Of a stretch of 64,000 nt of DNA, positions 34,054-44,239 are shown in pieces. The stretch spans positions 1 through 64,000 of the forward strand of contig SRSL01000003.1 of assembly GCA_009735695.1 (NCBI GenBank), written 5' to 3'. Within the stretch, counting starts at the first letter, position 1; every line of letters starts with the position of its first letter. The position numbers and the translations under genes were made by a program. This DNA comes from Christiangramia bathymodioli (GTDB taxonomy: Bacteria; Bacteroidota; Bacteroidia; Flavobacteriales; Flavobacteriaceae). Under the pieces are notes generated by a model. The model saw only the letters and a list, made by a program, of their open reading frames with translations. It searched no databases and was not told the origin of the DNA.

Positions 34054-34653
34054 ATGGTGAAAGATATTGAATTACTAGAGAAGGTAGCAGATCTTTTCAT
34101 CTACTACGGAGCCAAGACAGTGACCATGGATGACATAGCCCAGGAACTAAAAATTTCTAAAAAGACGTTGTACCAGAAATATAAAAATAAGGAAGTTCTG
34201 CTGGAAGAGGTGCTAACCTATAAGTTGGAAAAAGTTCTTTTAAAGATGAGAAATCTTGATGAAACCATAGATAACGCCGTGGAAAGGATGTTTGCCAGAG
34301 ATGAGGATATTGAAAGAGCTTCAAGAACTAACGATTCCATTATGCTGAGACAGCTAATAAAATATTATCCCAGGATATTTAATAGGCATATGCTGTATTT
34401 TTCTGAAAAACTTTCGGAAATTCTTATGCATAATATTGAAAGAGGTAGAAAACAGGGACTCTACAGAGAAGATTTTGATGCTAATCTATATTCAAAACTT
34501 TATTTTCAATTAACGATGACCTATGATAATTCACCCTTTTTGGATACCACTGAAATATCCAGGGCCCACTATCAGCATGAGTCTTTAATGTTTTATATGA
34601 ATGCTATAACTAATGAAAAAGGTAAGGTAAAAATGAAAAACATTATTTCTTAG
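34054..34653 (+). CDS. TetR/AcrR-family regulator
   Basis: A 199-residue regulator. The N-terminal HTH reads LEKVADLFIYYGAKTVTMDDIAQELKISKKTLYQKYKNKEVLLEEVL, followed by a helical ligand-binding domain. It lies 82 bp after the first RND gene in the same direction, past a terminator, and so may be expressed partly by read-through. By position it is the likely regulator of the pump, though no palindromic operator was found at the 28331 promoter. TetR proteins usually repress. Confidence 0.88.
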   Translation: MVKDIELLEKVADLFIYYGAKTVTMDDIAQELKISKKTLYQKYKNKEVLLEEVLTYKLEKVLLKMRNLDETIDNAVERMFARDEDIERASRTNDSIMLRQLIKYYPRIFNRHMLYFSEKLSEILMHNIERGRKQGLYREDFDANLYSKLYFQLTMTYDNSPFLDTTEISRAHYQHESLMFYMNAITNEKGKVKMKNIIS

Positions 34654-34730
34654 ATCATCTAAGTGCCAAAAAACCGCTAAGAAATTTAATTTTCGCTAAT
34701 GTAAGCTTAGCCTTAGCTTATAGTGAGTAT

Positions 34731-35591
34731 CTATGAACTCAATTTCCATCTTTTGTGACTCCATAACCATAGTTCAGGACTTTTTCTTATCGAACTTTCC
34801 AAAAGTTTAATATAATTATCTATAATACTGCTTGTCTCCGTCTTTTCAACAATATGAAACTGTAACTCGTAATGTCCTCTTTTTACTTTTCTAAAATTTG
34901 GAAAAACCACGGCGGGTCCAGTTCTATCGGCGATTTTTTCTGCACCGGTCAAAAAAGCTGTTTCCCTATACATAAATTCTTTCCATATTTTTGCCTGTTT
35001 TCGTTTGGGGCTTTGATCACCTATTATACAGTTCATTACGGGTAGGTTTTCATTCTTCTGTCTTATGATAGTCCTGTATCCTTTTTTCGCCGCTATACAT
35101 TTTACCCCGAATCGTTCTCTTATAGTTAAAAACAGTTCATTGAAATATCCATTTTTTAATGGTTTGTAAAAAGTATATGAAGGAATTTGAAAATATATTG
35201 GCAAGTACACTAACCACTCCCAATTTCCCTGATGTGCGGCATACATTAATATACTCTGGTGCTTTTTCTGAAAATCTAGTAACAATTCTGGATTACGTAT
35301 AATTAATCGCTTTTTGATTTCTTTTTCACTTATTGTAAGTGTTTTAATAGCTTCTACTGCAATATCACAAAGATGGTGATAGAATTTCTTTTCGATTATA
35401 TTTATTTCGTATCCAGTTCTTTCTGGAAAAGCATTTACAAGATTATATCGAACTACCTTTTCTCTATAGCTAACAACTTTATAAACAATAATATATAAAA
35501 CATCAGATATGAAATATAAAATAGGCATTGGTAATAGGGAGATCAAATAAAAGGGGAAAAATTTTAGACGGGCAATGTATGTTAACTTCAT
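34731..35591 (-). CDS. LpxL/HtrB-type lysophospholipid or lipid A acyltransferase
   Basis: A 286-residue membrane-bound acyltransferase of the lauroyl/myristoyl family. An N-terminal hydrophobic segment (FPFYLISLLPMPILYFISDVLYIIVY) precedes the catalytic HQGNWEW motif (about residues 119-125; the family pattern is His-x4-Asp/Glu). Further conserved parts are TFYKPLKN and IIGDQSPKR. It may add a secondary acyl chain to lipid A or acylate an ornithine-type lipid. It is last in a minus-strand series after PAP2 with a 190-bp gap, so cotranscription is less sure than for the genes before it. Confidence 0.85.
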   Translation of the reverse strand: MKLTYIARLKFFPFYLISLLPMPILYFISDVLYIIVYKVVSYREKVVRYNLVNAFPERTGYEINIIEKKFYHHLCDIAVEAIKTLTISEKEIKKRLIIRNPELLLDFQKKHQSILMYAAHQGNWEWLVYLPIYFQIPSYTFYKPLKNGYFNELFLTIRERFGVKCIAAKKGYRTIIRQKNENLPVMNCIIGDQSPKRKQAKIWKEFMYRETAFLTGAEKIADRTGPAVVFPNFRKVKRGHYELQFHIVEKTETSSIIDNYIKLLESSIRKSPELWLWSHKRWKLSS

Positions 35592-35781
35592 ATGATTGAA
35601 ATATTAGTATTATTAAATCCTTTCTAAGCTAATAACCATGGTTTTCCATATGATTTAATATCCTTTATTAATATTCAGTTTGACCTATAATCATCGTAAT
35701 GATAGAATATCCTTTGGGTATTTTTTCAAATCTTTCTAACAAATTCTTTCAATTTTTGATTAAAAAAACTTATTTAAAAAA

Positions 35782-36612
35782 TCAGAAAGTCCCAATTAAT
35801 CCTACTCTTCCTAAACCTATATTAAATTTCCAGCTTATACTATTCTTAAAACCCTGACCGTAATCTCTTTTTGTGTTTAGATAATTATCTATCGTATCAA
35901 CTACCAAAATACTTATGGCCATGCTGAGTCCCACATCCGTTAGCCAATGAGCTCCTGCCCAAAGCCGCGAAACTGGGGCTATCATTCCCACTCCGTAAAT
36001 TGCTGCTTTTAGTAATGGATTTTTAAATTGTTTACCTATAGCATAGGCTGTGGTAAAGGAAAGAATGGTGTGTCCAGAAGGGAAGCTATGGAAACCACCT
36101 TCTTTGCTAAAGGGCTTGAAAGAACCTTTGCCTTCTCCGGCACCAGGACGGCCTCTTCCTACAGTTATTTTAGAAATGGTTTGAATAAGGCCAGCTGTAG
36201 AGGCTGCTGAAATTAGCAAAACCCCAGTTTTTCGTATTTTTTGGTTTTTCGTTATCAAACCGTACAGATACACTACTCCATTTATTGCGTAATTATTTTG
36301 TGGACTGCCATAATACCAGCCGAAGTCTTTTATTATTCCTGGAATATCTTTTTCTTGATTTTCAAACCATATATTAGACTCTTCGTCAATTAGATACAAT
36401 GCTCCTGTACCTATTATTATAATTCCAGCTGTCAGAAAATTGTTTTTTTTCCATTTCAAAGGTTTTGTGTAGGTGGTAGTTAGTCCATTGAAAGTACTGA
36501 CTCCATCATATTTTAAAAGTTCCAGTGTAGTAGGAAGGCTGTCATTTTTTTTATTTTGGCTAAATAATAAAGACTGAAATGCCAAAAAAGCGATAAGGTA
36601 TATTTTTTTCAT
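35782..36612 (-). CDS. PAP2-family membrane phosphatase
   Basis: A 276-residue protein with an N-terminal signal or anchor (KKIYLIAFLAFQSLLFS) and the three PAP2 motifs: KITVGRGRP (about 148-156), PSGHT (about 178-182) and SRLWAGAHWLTD (about 211-222). Such enzymes remove phosphate from lipid phosphates such as phosphatidate, undecaprenyl pyrophosphate or lipid A. The start overlaps the cyclase by 4 bp (ATGA), so the two are translationally coupled. Its place with a phospholipase A and an acyltransferase points to envelope-lipid remodelling; the actual substrate is unknown. Confidence 0.88.
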   Translation of the reverse strand: MKKIYLIAFLAFQSLLFSQNKKNDSLPTTLELLKYDGVSTFNGLTTTYTKPLKWKKNNFLTAGIIIIGTGALYLIDEESNIWFENQEKDIPGIIKDFGWYYGSPQNNYAINGVVYLYGLITKNQKIRKTGVLLISAASTAGLIQTISKITVGRGRPGAGEGKGSFKPFSKEGGFHSFPSGHTILSFTTAYAIGKQFKNPLLKAAIYGVGMIAPVSRLWAGAHWLTDVGLSMAISILVVDTIDNYLNTKRDYGQGFKNSISWKFNIGLGRVGLIGTF

Positions 36613-37766
36613 TTATCTAAATTTTTATATTTATTTGTGTGGCGTCTTACACTAAATACCTCTATCGGTGACTCACGACCTTCCAAATTTTTTTGACCCA
36701 AAGAAGTTGTATGATACCTGTTTTGATCCTGGATAGAATTTTTTACCTCTCCGGAAATTAACAATGAGCTATCGTAGCTTTTACAAAGGTTTTCTAGCCT
36801 TGAAGCAACATTCAAAGTATCGCCATGATAAGCCAGTTCCCTTTTAACATCTCCTACTTCTATAACTGTAACCATACCCATATGTATTCCAGCTTTAAAA
36901 GTAGGAACCTCTCCAAATTGTTTATAGTAAAAATCCTCTCTAGAATTAAGTTGATCTTGAACTGAGAAAAGGAAACCTATTGGAGAGTTACCTTGGAATT
37001 TTTGAAGTGGCCAGCTAATTACGATTTCATCCCCCACGTATTGATAAATTTCGGCATGATATTCCCTGACAATTCTATTTATATCCAGAAAAGAATGCTG
37101 AATAAGTGAACTATATTTTAGATGGCCCAATTCTTCGGCTAATCTCGTGGATGAATTTAAGTCCAAGAACATAAAAACCCTCTCTTGCTCTCGAGGAAAG
37201 CGGAATGTACCTAGAATCATATACCACAAATAGCCTGGGCCGAATTTAGAAGCTATTTGATTGAAGAAACTGATTACGAGTGTCATCAAAAAAGTATATA
37301 TCAATAAAATATATTCAATACGTTCTCCACTTTCTTCTAAGATTATTGCAGATAATGAATTTTTCTCTATAAAATAGTTCGAAAAAACCTCACTTGCAGA
37401 TCTAATAGCAATTACAAGTCCCGCAAGTAGACAAAAGTAAATGAACCCTCCAGCCAGAATATTTAATCCTAATGAGTGATTTCGATGATAAATTTTTGTA
37501 AGTAAATGATCCAACAAAGCCAACGATGTTCCAAAAATAACTCCTATTAAAACTGTAAATTTAACAGGGGGATCTCCTACTGGTAGCCCCTGATTAATTT
37601 CCAATTTTTGGCCTATCACACTGTACATTGCAAGTAGATTTTGATGGGCAATGAACATTAGGAGACTGTAGGAAGCTATCCAAAAAACTATATATTTAAG
37701 AATTTTAGATAAAAGGGGGTTGCTATGGATCAAATAAATAAAATCAATATTATAGTTTTGTTTCAT
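36609..37766 (-). CDS. Membrane-bound class III adenylate/guanylate cyclase
   Basis: A 385-residue protein. The first 190 residues hold about four to six membrane spans without a recognised sensor domain; the C-terminal catalytic domain shows the metal-binding FLDLNSSTRLAEELG (about 198-212) and YVGDEIVISW (about 242-251), and the C-terminal ELAYHGDTLNVASRLENLC, all hallmarks of class III nucleotide cyclases. It should make cAMP or cGMP at the membrane; which one cannot be read reliably. Placement in an efflux-phospholipase operon is unusual. Gap to the phospholipase is 29 bp, and it overlaps PAP2. Confidence 0.88.
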   Translation of the reverse strand: MKQNYNIDFIYLIHSNPLLSKILKYIVFWIASYSLLMFIAHQNLLAMYSVIGQKLEINQGLPVGDPPVKFTVLIGVIFGTSLALLDHLLTKIYHRNHSLGLNILAGGFIYFCLLAGLVIAIRSASEVFSNYFIEKNSLSAIILEESGERIEYILLIYTFLMTLVISFFNQIASKFGPGYLWYMILGTFRFPREQERVFMFLDLNSSTRLAEELGHLKYSSLIQHSFLDINRIVREYHAEIYQYVGDEIVISWPLQKFQGNSPIGFLFSVQDQLNSREDFYYKQFGEVPTFKAGIHMGMVTVIEVGDVKRELAYHGDTLNVASRLENLCKSYDSSLLISGEVKNSIQDQNRYHTTSLGQKNLEGRESPIEVFSVRRHTNKYKNLDK

Positions 37767-37795
37767 AAAATCTATTTTAATATAAAGGACAAAAC

Positions 37796-38635
37796 CTACC
37801 TAAGCTGCGCAGGTTTTAATAGTTGAAGGTCGGTTGACCTGATAATATATCCAATCCGGAGCATACTTCTATATTTGTCAAAAGCAATCAAATTTTCTCC
37901 ATAGCCATTAAACCATTCCAACATAATGTACTGATTCGTTCTTTTAGCTATTGAATAAATCAAGCGACTTCTTAAGCTTCCTTTCCAGTTCCATTGATTA
38001 CCCTTTTTAGCATTGAGTTCCAATTGTAAATCATTACTAATATTATGAACCAAATTTATTTCACCATATCCTATATATTTTATTAGCTCTGGATTATCTG
38101 ATTTATAGGAGAATGGAAACCAGGTCTTTATACTTAAAAGTGTTTTCTTGCTAATTCGTGTATGGTAGCTAAGGGATATACTGTTCCAACTCCTAGAGTA
38201 AATACTATCGCGACCATTAGACTCATGCTCAATTTTAAATTCTGTAAGACCAACCAGTTTATCATCATTATTGAACAGAGGTTTTCCCAAACCGATTCCT
38301 GGATTAAAATTTACTTCCTGAAACGGACGGGAGAATGCATATACATCCCAAAAAGCCTTTTGGGTGTACGTAATAAACAACTGAGTATTAAAAGGCAATG
38401 TATGCCTTGTCATTAATTGCTTAAAACTTATCTGGTATTTGGCATCTGCAGTTTCTTTAGAAATTCCTGTATGGGTGGGAACTCCTGTTATAAAATAAGT
38501 ATCCTTATAAATTGAAAATGAAGGAAATATAGTATCTTTTAATTCATCTCTCGTAATACGCTGAGATTGGACCTGGTGAAAGGAAAGTAGCGCTAGAATG
38601 GCCGTGTAAAAAGATAATTTGAATGATATAGGCAT
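37796..38635 (-). CDS. pldA: Outer-membrane phospholipase A (OMPLA)
   Basis: A 279-residue beta-barrel phospholipase A1. Signal peptide MPISFKLSFYTAILALLSFHQVQS. The catalytic motif EHESNGRDSIYSRSWN (about residues 134-149) contains the His, Ser and downstream Asn of the OMPLA active site (HxSNGR...SRSWNR in E. coli PldA). It hydrolyses acyl chains from phospholipids that reach the outer leaflet; normally active as a dimer with calcium. It is 40 bp downstream of tolC and 29 bp upstream of the cyclase, so it appears to be a member of the efflux operon. Confidence 0.9.
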   Translation of the reverse strand: MPISFKLSFYTAILALLSFHQVQSQRITRDELKDTIFPSFSIYKDTYFITGVPTHTGISKETADAKYQISFKQLMTRHTLPFNTQLFITYTQKAFWDVYAFSRPFQEVNFNPGIGLGKPLFNNDDKLVGLTEFKIEHESNGRDSIYSRSWNSISLSYHTRISKKTLLSIKTWFPFSYKSDNPELIKYIGYGEINLVHNISNDLQLELNAKKGNQWNWKGSLRSRLIYSIAKRTNQYIMLEWFNGYGENLIAFDKYRSMLRIGYIIRSTDLQLLKPAQLR

Positions 38636-38675
38636 CTTAAATGCATATTTAATTGTGGCTAAACATGATAAATTT

Positions 38676-40010
38676 TTAATTGAAATTTTGATAGTGTTCA
38701 GAATATTTATCTTCTAAATTATCTGTAACAAACAAGTATTTAGATTCTGCCAGTTTATAATTAGCATAAGCATTTATATATTTCGCCTCAGCTTCTTCTT
38801 CCTGTTGTTGAGCATCTAATAGATCGGTCAAATTATTTAGGCCACTATTGTAATTATCCCTTTGAACTTTTAAATTCTCGTTGGTATAATACAAATTTTC
38901 TTGGGCATAATTAATTTGCTTGTAGGCATCGATAAGATCATACCAGGATTTCATAATACCGATTTTAAGCTGGTCTTTTTGCTCTTCCAGATTATTTTGA
39001 GCTATTTTTTCCTGAAGTATTTTTTGCTGAACTTTTTCCTTTCCTGCTCCCCACCAATCGGAAATTGGAATGCTTACCATTCCCAACCCAATAGGCTTAA
39101 ACTGGCCAGGAAGATTATTGGAAAACGATCCAAAATAGGCGGCATTCACACCCACTGAAACTTGTGGTAAAAGATCGGCTTTAGTTATTTTTGTCATTAA
39201 TCTGGCGGCTTCAATCGACTTTTCGATAAGTCGGTAATTATCATTGCCGGTCAAGTCTAAATCTGGTTCAGAATATTTAAGCTGTGGTGGGTTTACTTGT
39301 CTTAAAGTATCTATTGCAACCGTAGTAGTATCATAAATTTTTCCTACATATAAGCCAAGGTCCAATAATGCCAGTTTCCGCATATTCGCAAGTTTACTTT
39401 GTTGTAAAAGCACACGACTACGATTTGTTCTCACTCTTAGTAATTGATTTTTTGCAATAAGTCCGGCTCCTAACAGGTCTTCTTGTTGTTTCAACAATTC
39501 GGTGAGGTATATTTTGCTTGCTTGTATGGACCTTAGTTGTTCCTGTACCTTTACTAATTGCCAATACTTATCTTCGGTTGTATAAAGTATAGAATCTATA
39601 GACTGCTCTGCCTGTATTGTCTTGGTTTCCACTTGTAAACCTGCTAAATTGCTTGAGTTCCTAACTTTCCCGCCCGCATAGATTATTTCTGTTGCCCCAG
39701 CACTGGCCAGATAGATATTATCAATACCAATAGGTAATATATTCTGGATAGGATCTATAATATTGTTGTTAAATCCGTTAAGAACGGTCCCCTGCCCATT
39801 AATTTGGGGAAAGTAATTGGCAATTGCTTCACGTTTAGCTGCTTCAGCCTGTTCAATTCTTATTTCTCCGTTTTTTATACTATTACTATGAGATACCGCA
39901 GTTTTTTTAACCTCCTCCAGATTTAAGGTTTCCTGTGCAAACAAGCTTCCGAAGGATAGAAAGCTTAACAGGCTGCAAGCTATGATATAAGAACTATGCT
40001 TTGGATTCAT
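38676..40010 (-). CDS. TolC-family outer-membrane efflux protein (second system)
   Basis: An outer-membrane channel of about 444 residues from the chosen start at 40010. The open frame extends to 40112, but this would overlap the RND gene, whereas the Met at 40010 begins a proper leader (NPKHSSYIIACSLLSFLSFGSLFAQ) 16 bp after the RND stop. Body: ETLNLEEVKKTAVSHSNSIKNGEIRIEQAEAAKREAIANYFPQINGQ and the second half YNSGLNNLTDLLDAQQQEEEAEAKYINAYANYKLAE, both standard OEP repeats. It provides the exit duct for the second pump. Confidence 0.9.
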   Translation of the reverse strand: MNPKHSSYIIACSLLSFLSFGSLFAQETLNLEEVKKTAVSHSNSIKNGEIRIEQAEAAKREAIANYFPQINGQGTVLNGFNNNIIDPIQNILPIGIDNIYLASAGATEIIYAGGKVRNSSNLAGLQVETKTIQAEQSIDSILYTTEDKYWQLVKVQEQLRSIQASKIYLTELLKQQEDLLGAGLIAKNQLLRVRTNRSRVLLQQSKLANMRKLALLDLGLYVGKIYDTTTVAIDTLRQVNPPQLKYSEPDLDLTGNDNYRLIEKSIEAARLMTKITKADLLPQVSVGVNAAYFGSFSNNLPGQFKPIGLGMVSIPISDWWGAGKEKVQQKILQEKIAQNNLEEQKDQLKIGIMKSWYDLIDAYKQINYAQENLYYTNENLKVQRDNYNSGLNNLTDLLDAQQQEEEAEAKYINAYANYKLAESKYLFVTDNLEDKYSEHYQNFN

Positions 40011-40026
40011 ATTTTCTATAGTTATA

Positions 40027-43000
40027 TTAGGAATTCGCTTGATTTTCTTGGGATGCTTCACTTTCATTTTTTTTATTTCTGAAAAACAACCAGTACAATA
40101 CCGGTAAAACAAATAATGTAAGCACCATCGAAACCATTAAGCCAAAAGCTATTACTGTACCTAAAGGCCCCCATAAAGTGGATCTACTAAGGATCATAGG
40201 AGTCACACCAACTGCTGCTGCAGAAGAGGTAAGGAAAATAGGTCGCATTCTTCTTTTGGCAGCCTGGGCAGCAGCTTCGAAAACTGAATACCCGTGATCT
40301 CTTCTTAATTCATCTGCAAAATCAATAAGGATAATACCATTTCTAACCACAATTCCACAAAGTGCTAAAAGCCCTAAGAAAGATGTAAACCCAAAAGGAT
40401 ACTGCATTAACAATAAGCCTAATGCTGCCCCAAATATGCTGAGTGGCATGGTGATAAAACTTAAAACCGCATATGTAAAAGATTTAAAGTGCCAAAGCAG
40501 GATAAGGAAAATAATGAAGATGCTTATTAATAGAGAAATGCCCATAGGTAGTAGATTTTCCTGGGACATTTCGTATTCACCGCCGTAACCAATTGTAATA
40601 TTATCAGGAATTTCTAATTCTTCTATTTTTGGACGTAATTTTGCGAGCACTTCATTGGCAACAGCTCCTTTAGCAATATCTATCCGTACCGTTAAACATC
40701 GTATTCCATTACGCCTCACAATTTGTTCCTGTTCCCAATCGGGTTTGATATTCGCAATTTGCCGTAGGGGAATACTTGTACCTGTTCTAGGTGAAATTAT
40801 TGCTAATTCCCTTATTGTTGATACTTTTTGGTCGGTTGGGTTCTTAGATTTTATCTTAACGTTTATGCCATATTCATCATCCCAGACTTGCGTTGCTATT
40901 AGCCCCTCCATATTCATAGCAATAGTGTTGGCAATATGTTCTCTTGTTAGGCCTACACGGGACGCTTCTTCTTCTTTAACATCAATAGAGATGGTTTGCT
41001 GAATTTCACCATAATTAGTCCTGGACCAAATGGTTTGTGGGGTTTTGCGAGAAAGGTCAATAATCTTATCTCCATACTCCTTTAGTGTATTTATATCTTG
41101 CCCAAAAAGCCGAACTTCCACCTGTGCCGGTTTCGCTATCATATTAAGTTGTTTCATTCTTAAATATGCATTGGGAAACATGTTGGCGTATTTCGCATCA
41201 TATTCTTTAAGCACTTCTACTGTAGCATCATCTGAGGAGGTGGTAACCAAAACCTGGGCATAGTTCTTTGCTGGAAGATTTGGGGCATAGACCATATGAA
41301 AACGTGGCGAACTTTCACCTATAAAACTTGTATAATCTTCAACGCGCTCATCTTTTGCAAGGATCTTTTCAAATTCTTCAACTACGCTTTGCGTTTTTTC
41401 AAGGCTGCTATTTTTAGAAAGGTAGACCTCTACGGCAAATTGATTTCTTTCGATTACCGGAAACAATTCTTGCGACAAATTGGAGAAAAGAAATATACCT
41501 ATAAGCACTGATGCTATTCCTGCAACAAGCGTAAGTTTATAGTGTTTCATCGCTTTTTCCACACTCCTATCAAAAATATTTTGCAAGCGGTCTAACAAAG
41601 ATTTTTTCTGCTCTTTTTGATTATTTTTTTTGTTCTGCAATCCTTTTTTAATGAATAAGGTATTAAAATAGGGTACAAGCAATACAGAGATGGCGAGTGA
41701 GAGAAATAATGCGATCATTATGGTATATGGAAATGTGCTAAGGAAGTCTTTTGCGATTCCCGACATAAAAAACACCAAAGGTAAAAAGGTAGCAGATATG
41801 GCCAGTGTTGCAGTAAATACAGAGGGGAAAAGTTCTAAGGCACTATTCTTTGCCGCTTCCCAAACAGATTGTCCTTCATCTAATTTTTCTACGTGATTAT
41901 CAATTACAACAATGGGATCGTCTACTACTATCCCTAATACAATAATTAGTGCTGCAAGGGTAACGGTATTTAGTTCCATTCCCAACATATACATAAGTGC
42001 AAGTGTAGATAAAATAGTAATAGGGATAGTTGCTGCCGCAACAGAAGCTATCCTAAAAGGCAGCAAAAACAAGGTAACGATGACCACTCCTAAAAGGGCA
42101 TAGCCAAATTCTTTTAAAAAATGGCTTATAGCATCTTGTACAACACTGGGCTGATTAGCAATTTTCCTTACTTGGATATCTTCTGGAAGCTGATTTTTAA
42201 TTAAATCAAGTTTTTCATCTATCCTATCTCCAAACTGGACAATATTGTTGCCCGAAGCCATCTCTAAAGTGATGATCATTGCTTTTGTTCCGCTCGTGGT
42301 TATAAATGAATTTGGGTCTTCATACTCTCTTTTTAATTCAGCAATATCTTTGATCCTGACAACTCTGCCATCTTCACCGGTACTTACAATGTGATTAGCT
42401 ATATCTGTTATGTTTTCTAAAAAAACGTCCATATGAATGGGCCTATCAAACCCTGGTGACTCTAAAGTTCCACTTGGCCTTACAGTACCTTGTGTTTGCA
42501 GGCTCTGCATTAACTCTCCTGGACTAATACCGTATTGTGCTAACTCATTTTGATCTATATATATAGCAATCTGCTCTGTAAGGCCTCCAGAATGGCTTAT
42601 CTTGGCCATACCTTTAACCTGGCGGAGTTTATCTTCAATTTCTTCAACATGTAGCTGTAGATCTTTATAAGGCCTCGTTTTAGATTCCACCGCTATAATC
42701 ATTGCGGCCGTACTTCCAAAATCGCTGTTAACAAGGATACCCTTAACGCCGGGTGGCACTTCGCGTTGTTGAAAAACAAAAATGTCGTTTTTTAGCTTAT
42801 TCCAAAACTGCGAAGTTTCGTCTGGCCCTACTCGACTGTCTATTTCTACATAAATATACATTGCCCCATCCTGCGAATAAGAATAGGTTTTTTCTTTATC
42901 TACTTCATTGTAACTAAATAGAAAAGCTTCCACTTTAGCAGTAAGTTGCTCTTCAACTTCTTCTGAATTGGCACCGGGGTAAAATCCCATAACCAATCCT

Positions 43001-43143
43001 TGCCTAATGGTAAACTCCGGAAACTCGTTTCGTGGCATATTGAATAAGCCTAGCAGGCCAATCACAACAAAAACAAAAGCCAGTGCCACGGGAAAAGCTT
43101 TGTTCTGCATCGCCCATTCTATTATAGAACCTTGTTTTTTCAT
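40027..43143 (-). CDS. RND efflux transporter (second system)
   Basis: A 1038-residue RND pump. Start KKQGSIIEWAMQNKAFPVALAFVFVVIGLLGL is typical of the AcrB-like group with an EFPEFTIRQ motif. TM4 acid pair in IIVLGIVVDDPIVVIDNHVEKL; GIVVRNGIILIDFADELR in the second half. It is only distantly similar to the first RND protein in the window by eye, so it is not a recent duplicate. Substrate is unknown; the downstream phospholipase, phosphatase and acyltransferase suggest that a lipid or amphiphile could be the cargo, which is inference. Confidence 0.93.
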   Translation of the reverse strand: MKKQGSIIEWAMQNKAFPVALAFVFVVIGLLGLFNMPRNEFPEFTIRQGLVMGFYPGANSEEVEEQLTAKVEAFLFSYNEVDKEKTYSYSQDGAMYIYVEIDSRVGPDETSQFWNKLKNDIFVFQQREVPPGVKGILVNSDFGSTAAMIIAVESKTRPYKDLQLHVEEIEDKLRQVKGMAKISHSGGLTEQIAIYIDQNELAQYGISPGELMQSLQTQGTVRPSGTLESPGFDRPIHMDVFLENITDIANHIVSTGEDGRVVRIKDIAELKREYEDPNSFITTSGTKAMIITLEMASGNNIVQFGDRIDEKLDLIKNQLPEDIQVRKIANQPSVVQDAISHFLKEFGYALLGVVIVTLFLLPFRIASVAAATIPITILSTLALMYMLGMELNTVTLAALIIVLGIVVDDPIVVIDNHVEKLDEGQSVWEAAKNSALELFPSVFTATLAISATFLPLVFFMSGIAKDFLSTFPYTIMIALFLSLAISVLLVPYFNTLFIKKGLQNKKNNQKEQKKSLLDRLQNIFDRSVEKAMKHYKLTLVAGIASVLIGIFLFSNLSQELFPVIERNQFAVEVYLSKNSSLEKTQSVVEEFEKILAKDERVEDYTSFIGESSPRFHMVYAPNLPAKNYAQVLVTTSSDDATVEVLKEYDAKYANMFPNAYLRMKQLNMIAKPAQVEVRLFGQDINTLKEYGDKIIDLSRKTPQTIWSRTNYGEIQQTISIDVKEEEASRVGLTREHIANTIAMNMEGLIATQVWDDEYGINVKIKSKNPTDQKVSTIRELAIISPRTGTSIPLRQIANIKPDWEQEQIVRRNGIRCLTVRIDIAKGAVANEVLAKLRPKIEELEIPDNITIGYGGEYEMSQENLLPMGISLLISIFIIFLILLWHFKSFTYAVLSFITMPLSIFGAALGLLLMQYPFGFTSFLGLLALCGIVVRNGIILIDFADELRRDHGYSVFEAAAQAAKRRMRPIFLTSSAAAVGVTPMILSRSTLWGPLGTVIAFGLMVSMVLTLFVLPVLYWLFFRNKKNESEASQENQANS

Positions 43144-43158
43144 AAAATAAGGGGCTTA

Positions 43159-44214
43159 TTATTTATTAACAATATTTACCGGTGTATTTTCGGTGAGTTT
43201 GTGATAACCAGAGGTTATAAGCTGTTCGCCATTTTTTAAACCTTCTGTAATGGCTATACCCTCGTCAGTTAATTTTCCGGTCTTTACAATACGCCTTTTG
43301 GCTTTATTTTGATTATTGACTACATATACGAAGTTTTCATTTCCATCGGTTACAGATACGGTTTCTACCGGTACTATTATGGTGGCAGAGCTCTCTTCTT
43401 TAGCTTCTAACTTTTCTAAAATAGAAACGGTGCAAGTCATCCCAGGTTTAATTTTTCCGGTAGGATTATTAATACTTATTTGTGCTGTATATGTGGGGTT
43501 AGAACTATCTGTCTGTACAGATAGTTCCGTAATTTCACCCTCATATTCTTTATTTAACGCATCTACTTTTACTACGGCTTTGTCCCCTTTTTCATACTGG
43601 TTAATCTCGTCATCAGGAATAGGGATAATTGCTTTAAGCTTATCAATATTAAAAAAATAGACAACAGGTTGGCCGGGTGAGGCCAAGTCTCCTGCTTCCA
43701 TCATTTTTTCCCCAACATAACCACTAAAAGGAGCCCTGATGCTGGTGTGTTTTACATTTTGATAGCTTGCTTCTGCAGCAGCTTGTGCTTGTTGGTAATT
43801 AGAGCGGGCCTCTACCATTCTAACTTCTGCAATACTTCCTTTTTCATACACTTCTTTTACCCGGGCATAATTATCCTCAGCCAGATCTGCCTGTGCTTTT
43901 TGGGTTTCATATTGCTTTTGATAAGTTGTAGCATCTATACTAGCGATGAGATCATTTTGTTTAACATATTCGCCCATCTTAACCGGGAATTGCTCGATAG
44001 TTCCAGATACCTGAAAACTAAGCTTCACATTTTTATCTGCAGCTATCCTTCCTGTAGCAGATAAAACATTACTATTATTTTTGAATGACTGCTCTCCAAC
44101 AAGGATTGTTTTTACGTCGATAGGTTGAATTTCTTGTGTTTTCTCATCTTTTTTACAAGCTTGAAATATTATAAAAGTGATGCAGAGCAAAAGACCGGGA
44201 TAGAATTGACGCAT
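43159..44214 (-). CDS. RND efflux periplasmic adaptor, lipoprotein type
   Basis: About 351 residues from the Met at 44214; the open frame begins at 44250 and would overlap tetR by 11 bp. The chosen start gives a lipoprotein leader MRQFYPGLLLCITFIIFQAC with Cys in a lipobox, so the adaptor is lipid-anchored, unlike the first adaptor. Lipoyl halves are ADKNVKLSFQVSGTIEQFPVKMGEYVKQNDLIASID and HTSIRAPFSGYVGEKMMEAGDLASPGQ, with a helical hairpin between. The gap to the RND gene is 15 bp. Confidence 0.9.
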   Translation of the reverse strand: MRQFYPGLLLCITFIIFQACKKDEKTQEIQPIDVKTILVGEQSFKNNSNVLSATGRIAADKNVKLSFQVSGTIEQFPVKMGEYVKQNDLIASIDATTYQKQYETQKAQADLAEDNYARVKEVYEKGSIAEVRMVEARSNYQQAQAAAEASYQNVKHTSIRAPFSGYVGEKMMEAGDLASPGQPVVYFFNIDKLKAIIPIPDDEINQYEKGDKAVVKVDALNKEYEGEITELSVQTDSSNPTYTAQISINNPTGKIKPGMTCTVSILEKLEAKEESSATIIVPVETVSVTDGNENFVYVVNNQNKAKRRIVKTGKLTDEGIAITEGLKNGEQLITSGYHKLTENTPVNIVNK

Positions 44215-44239
44215 ACGTTTAGCTAATAGAGAGTTTAAT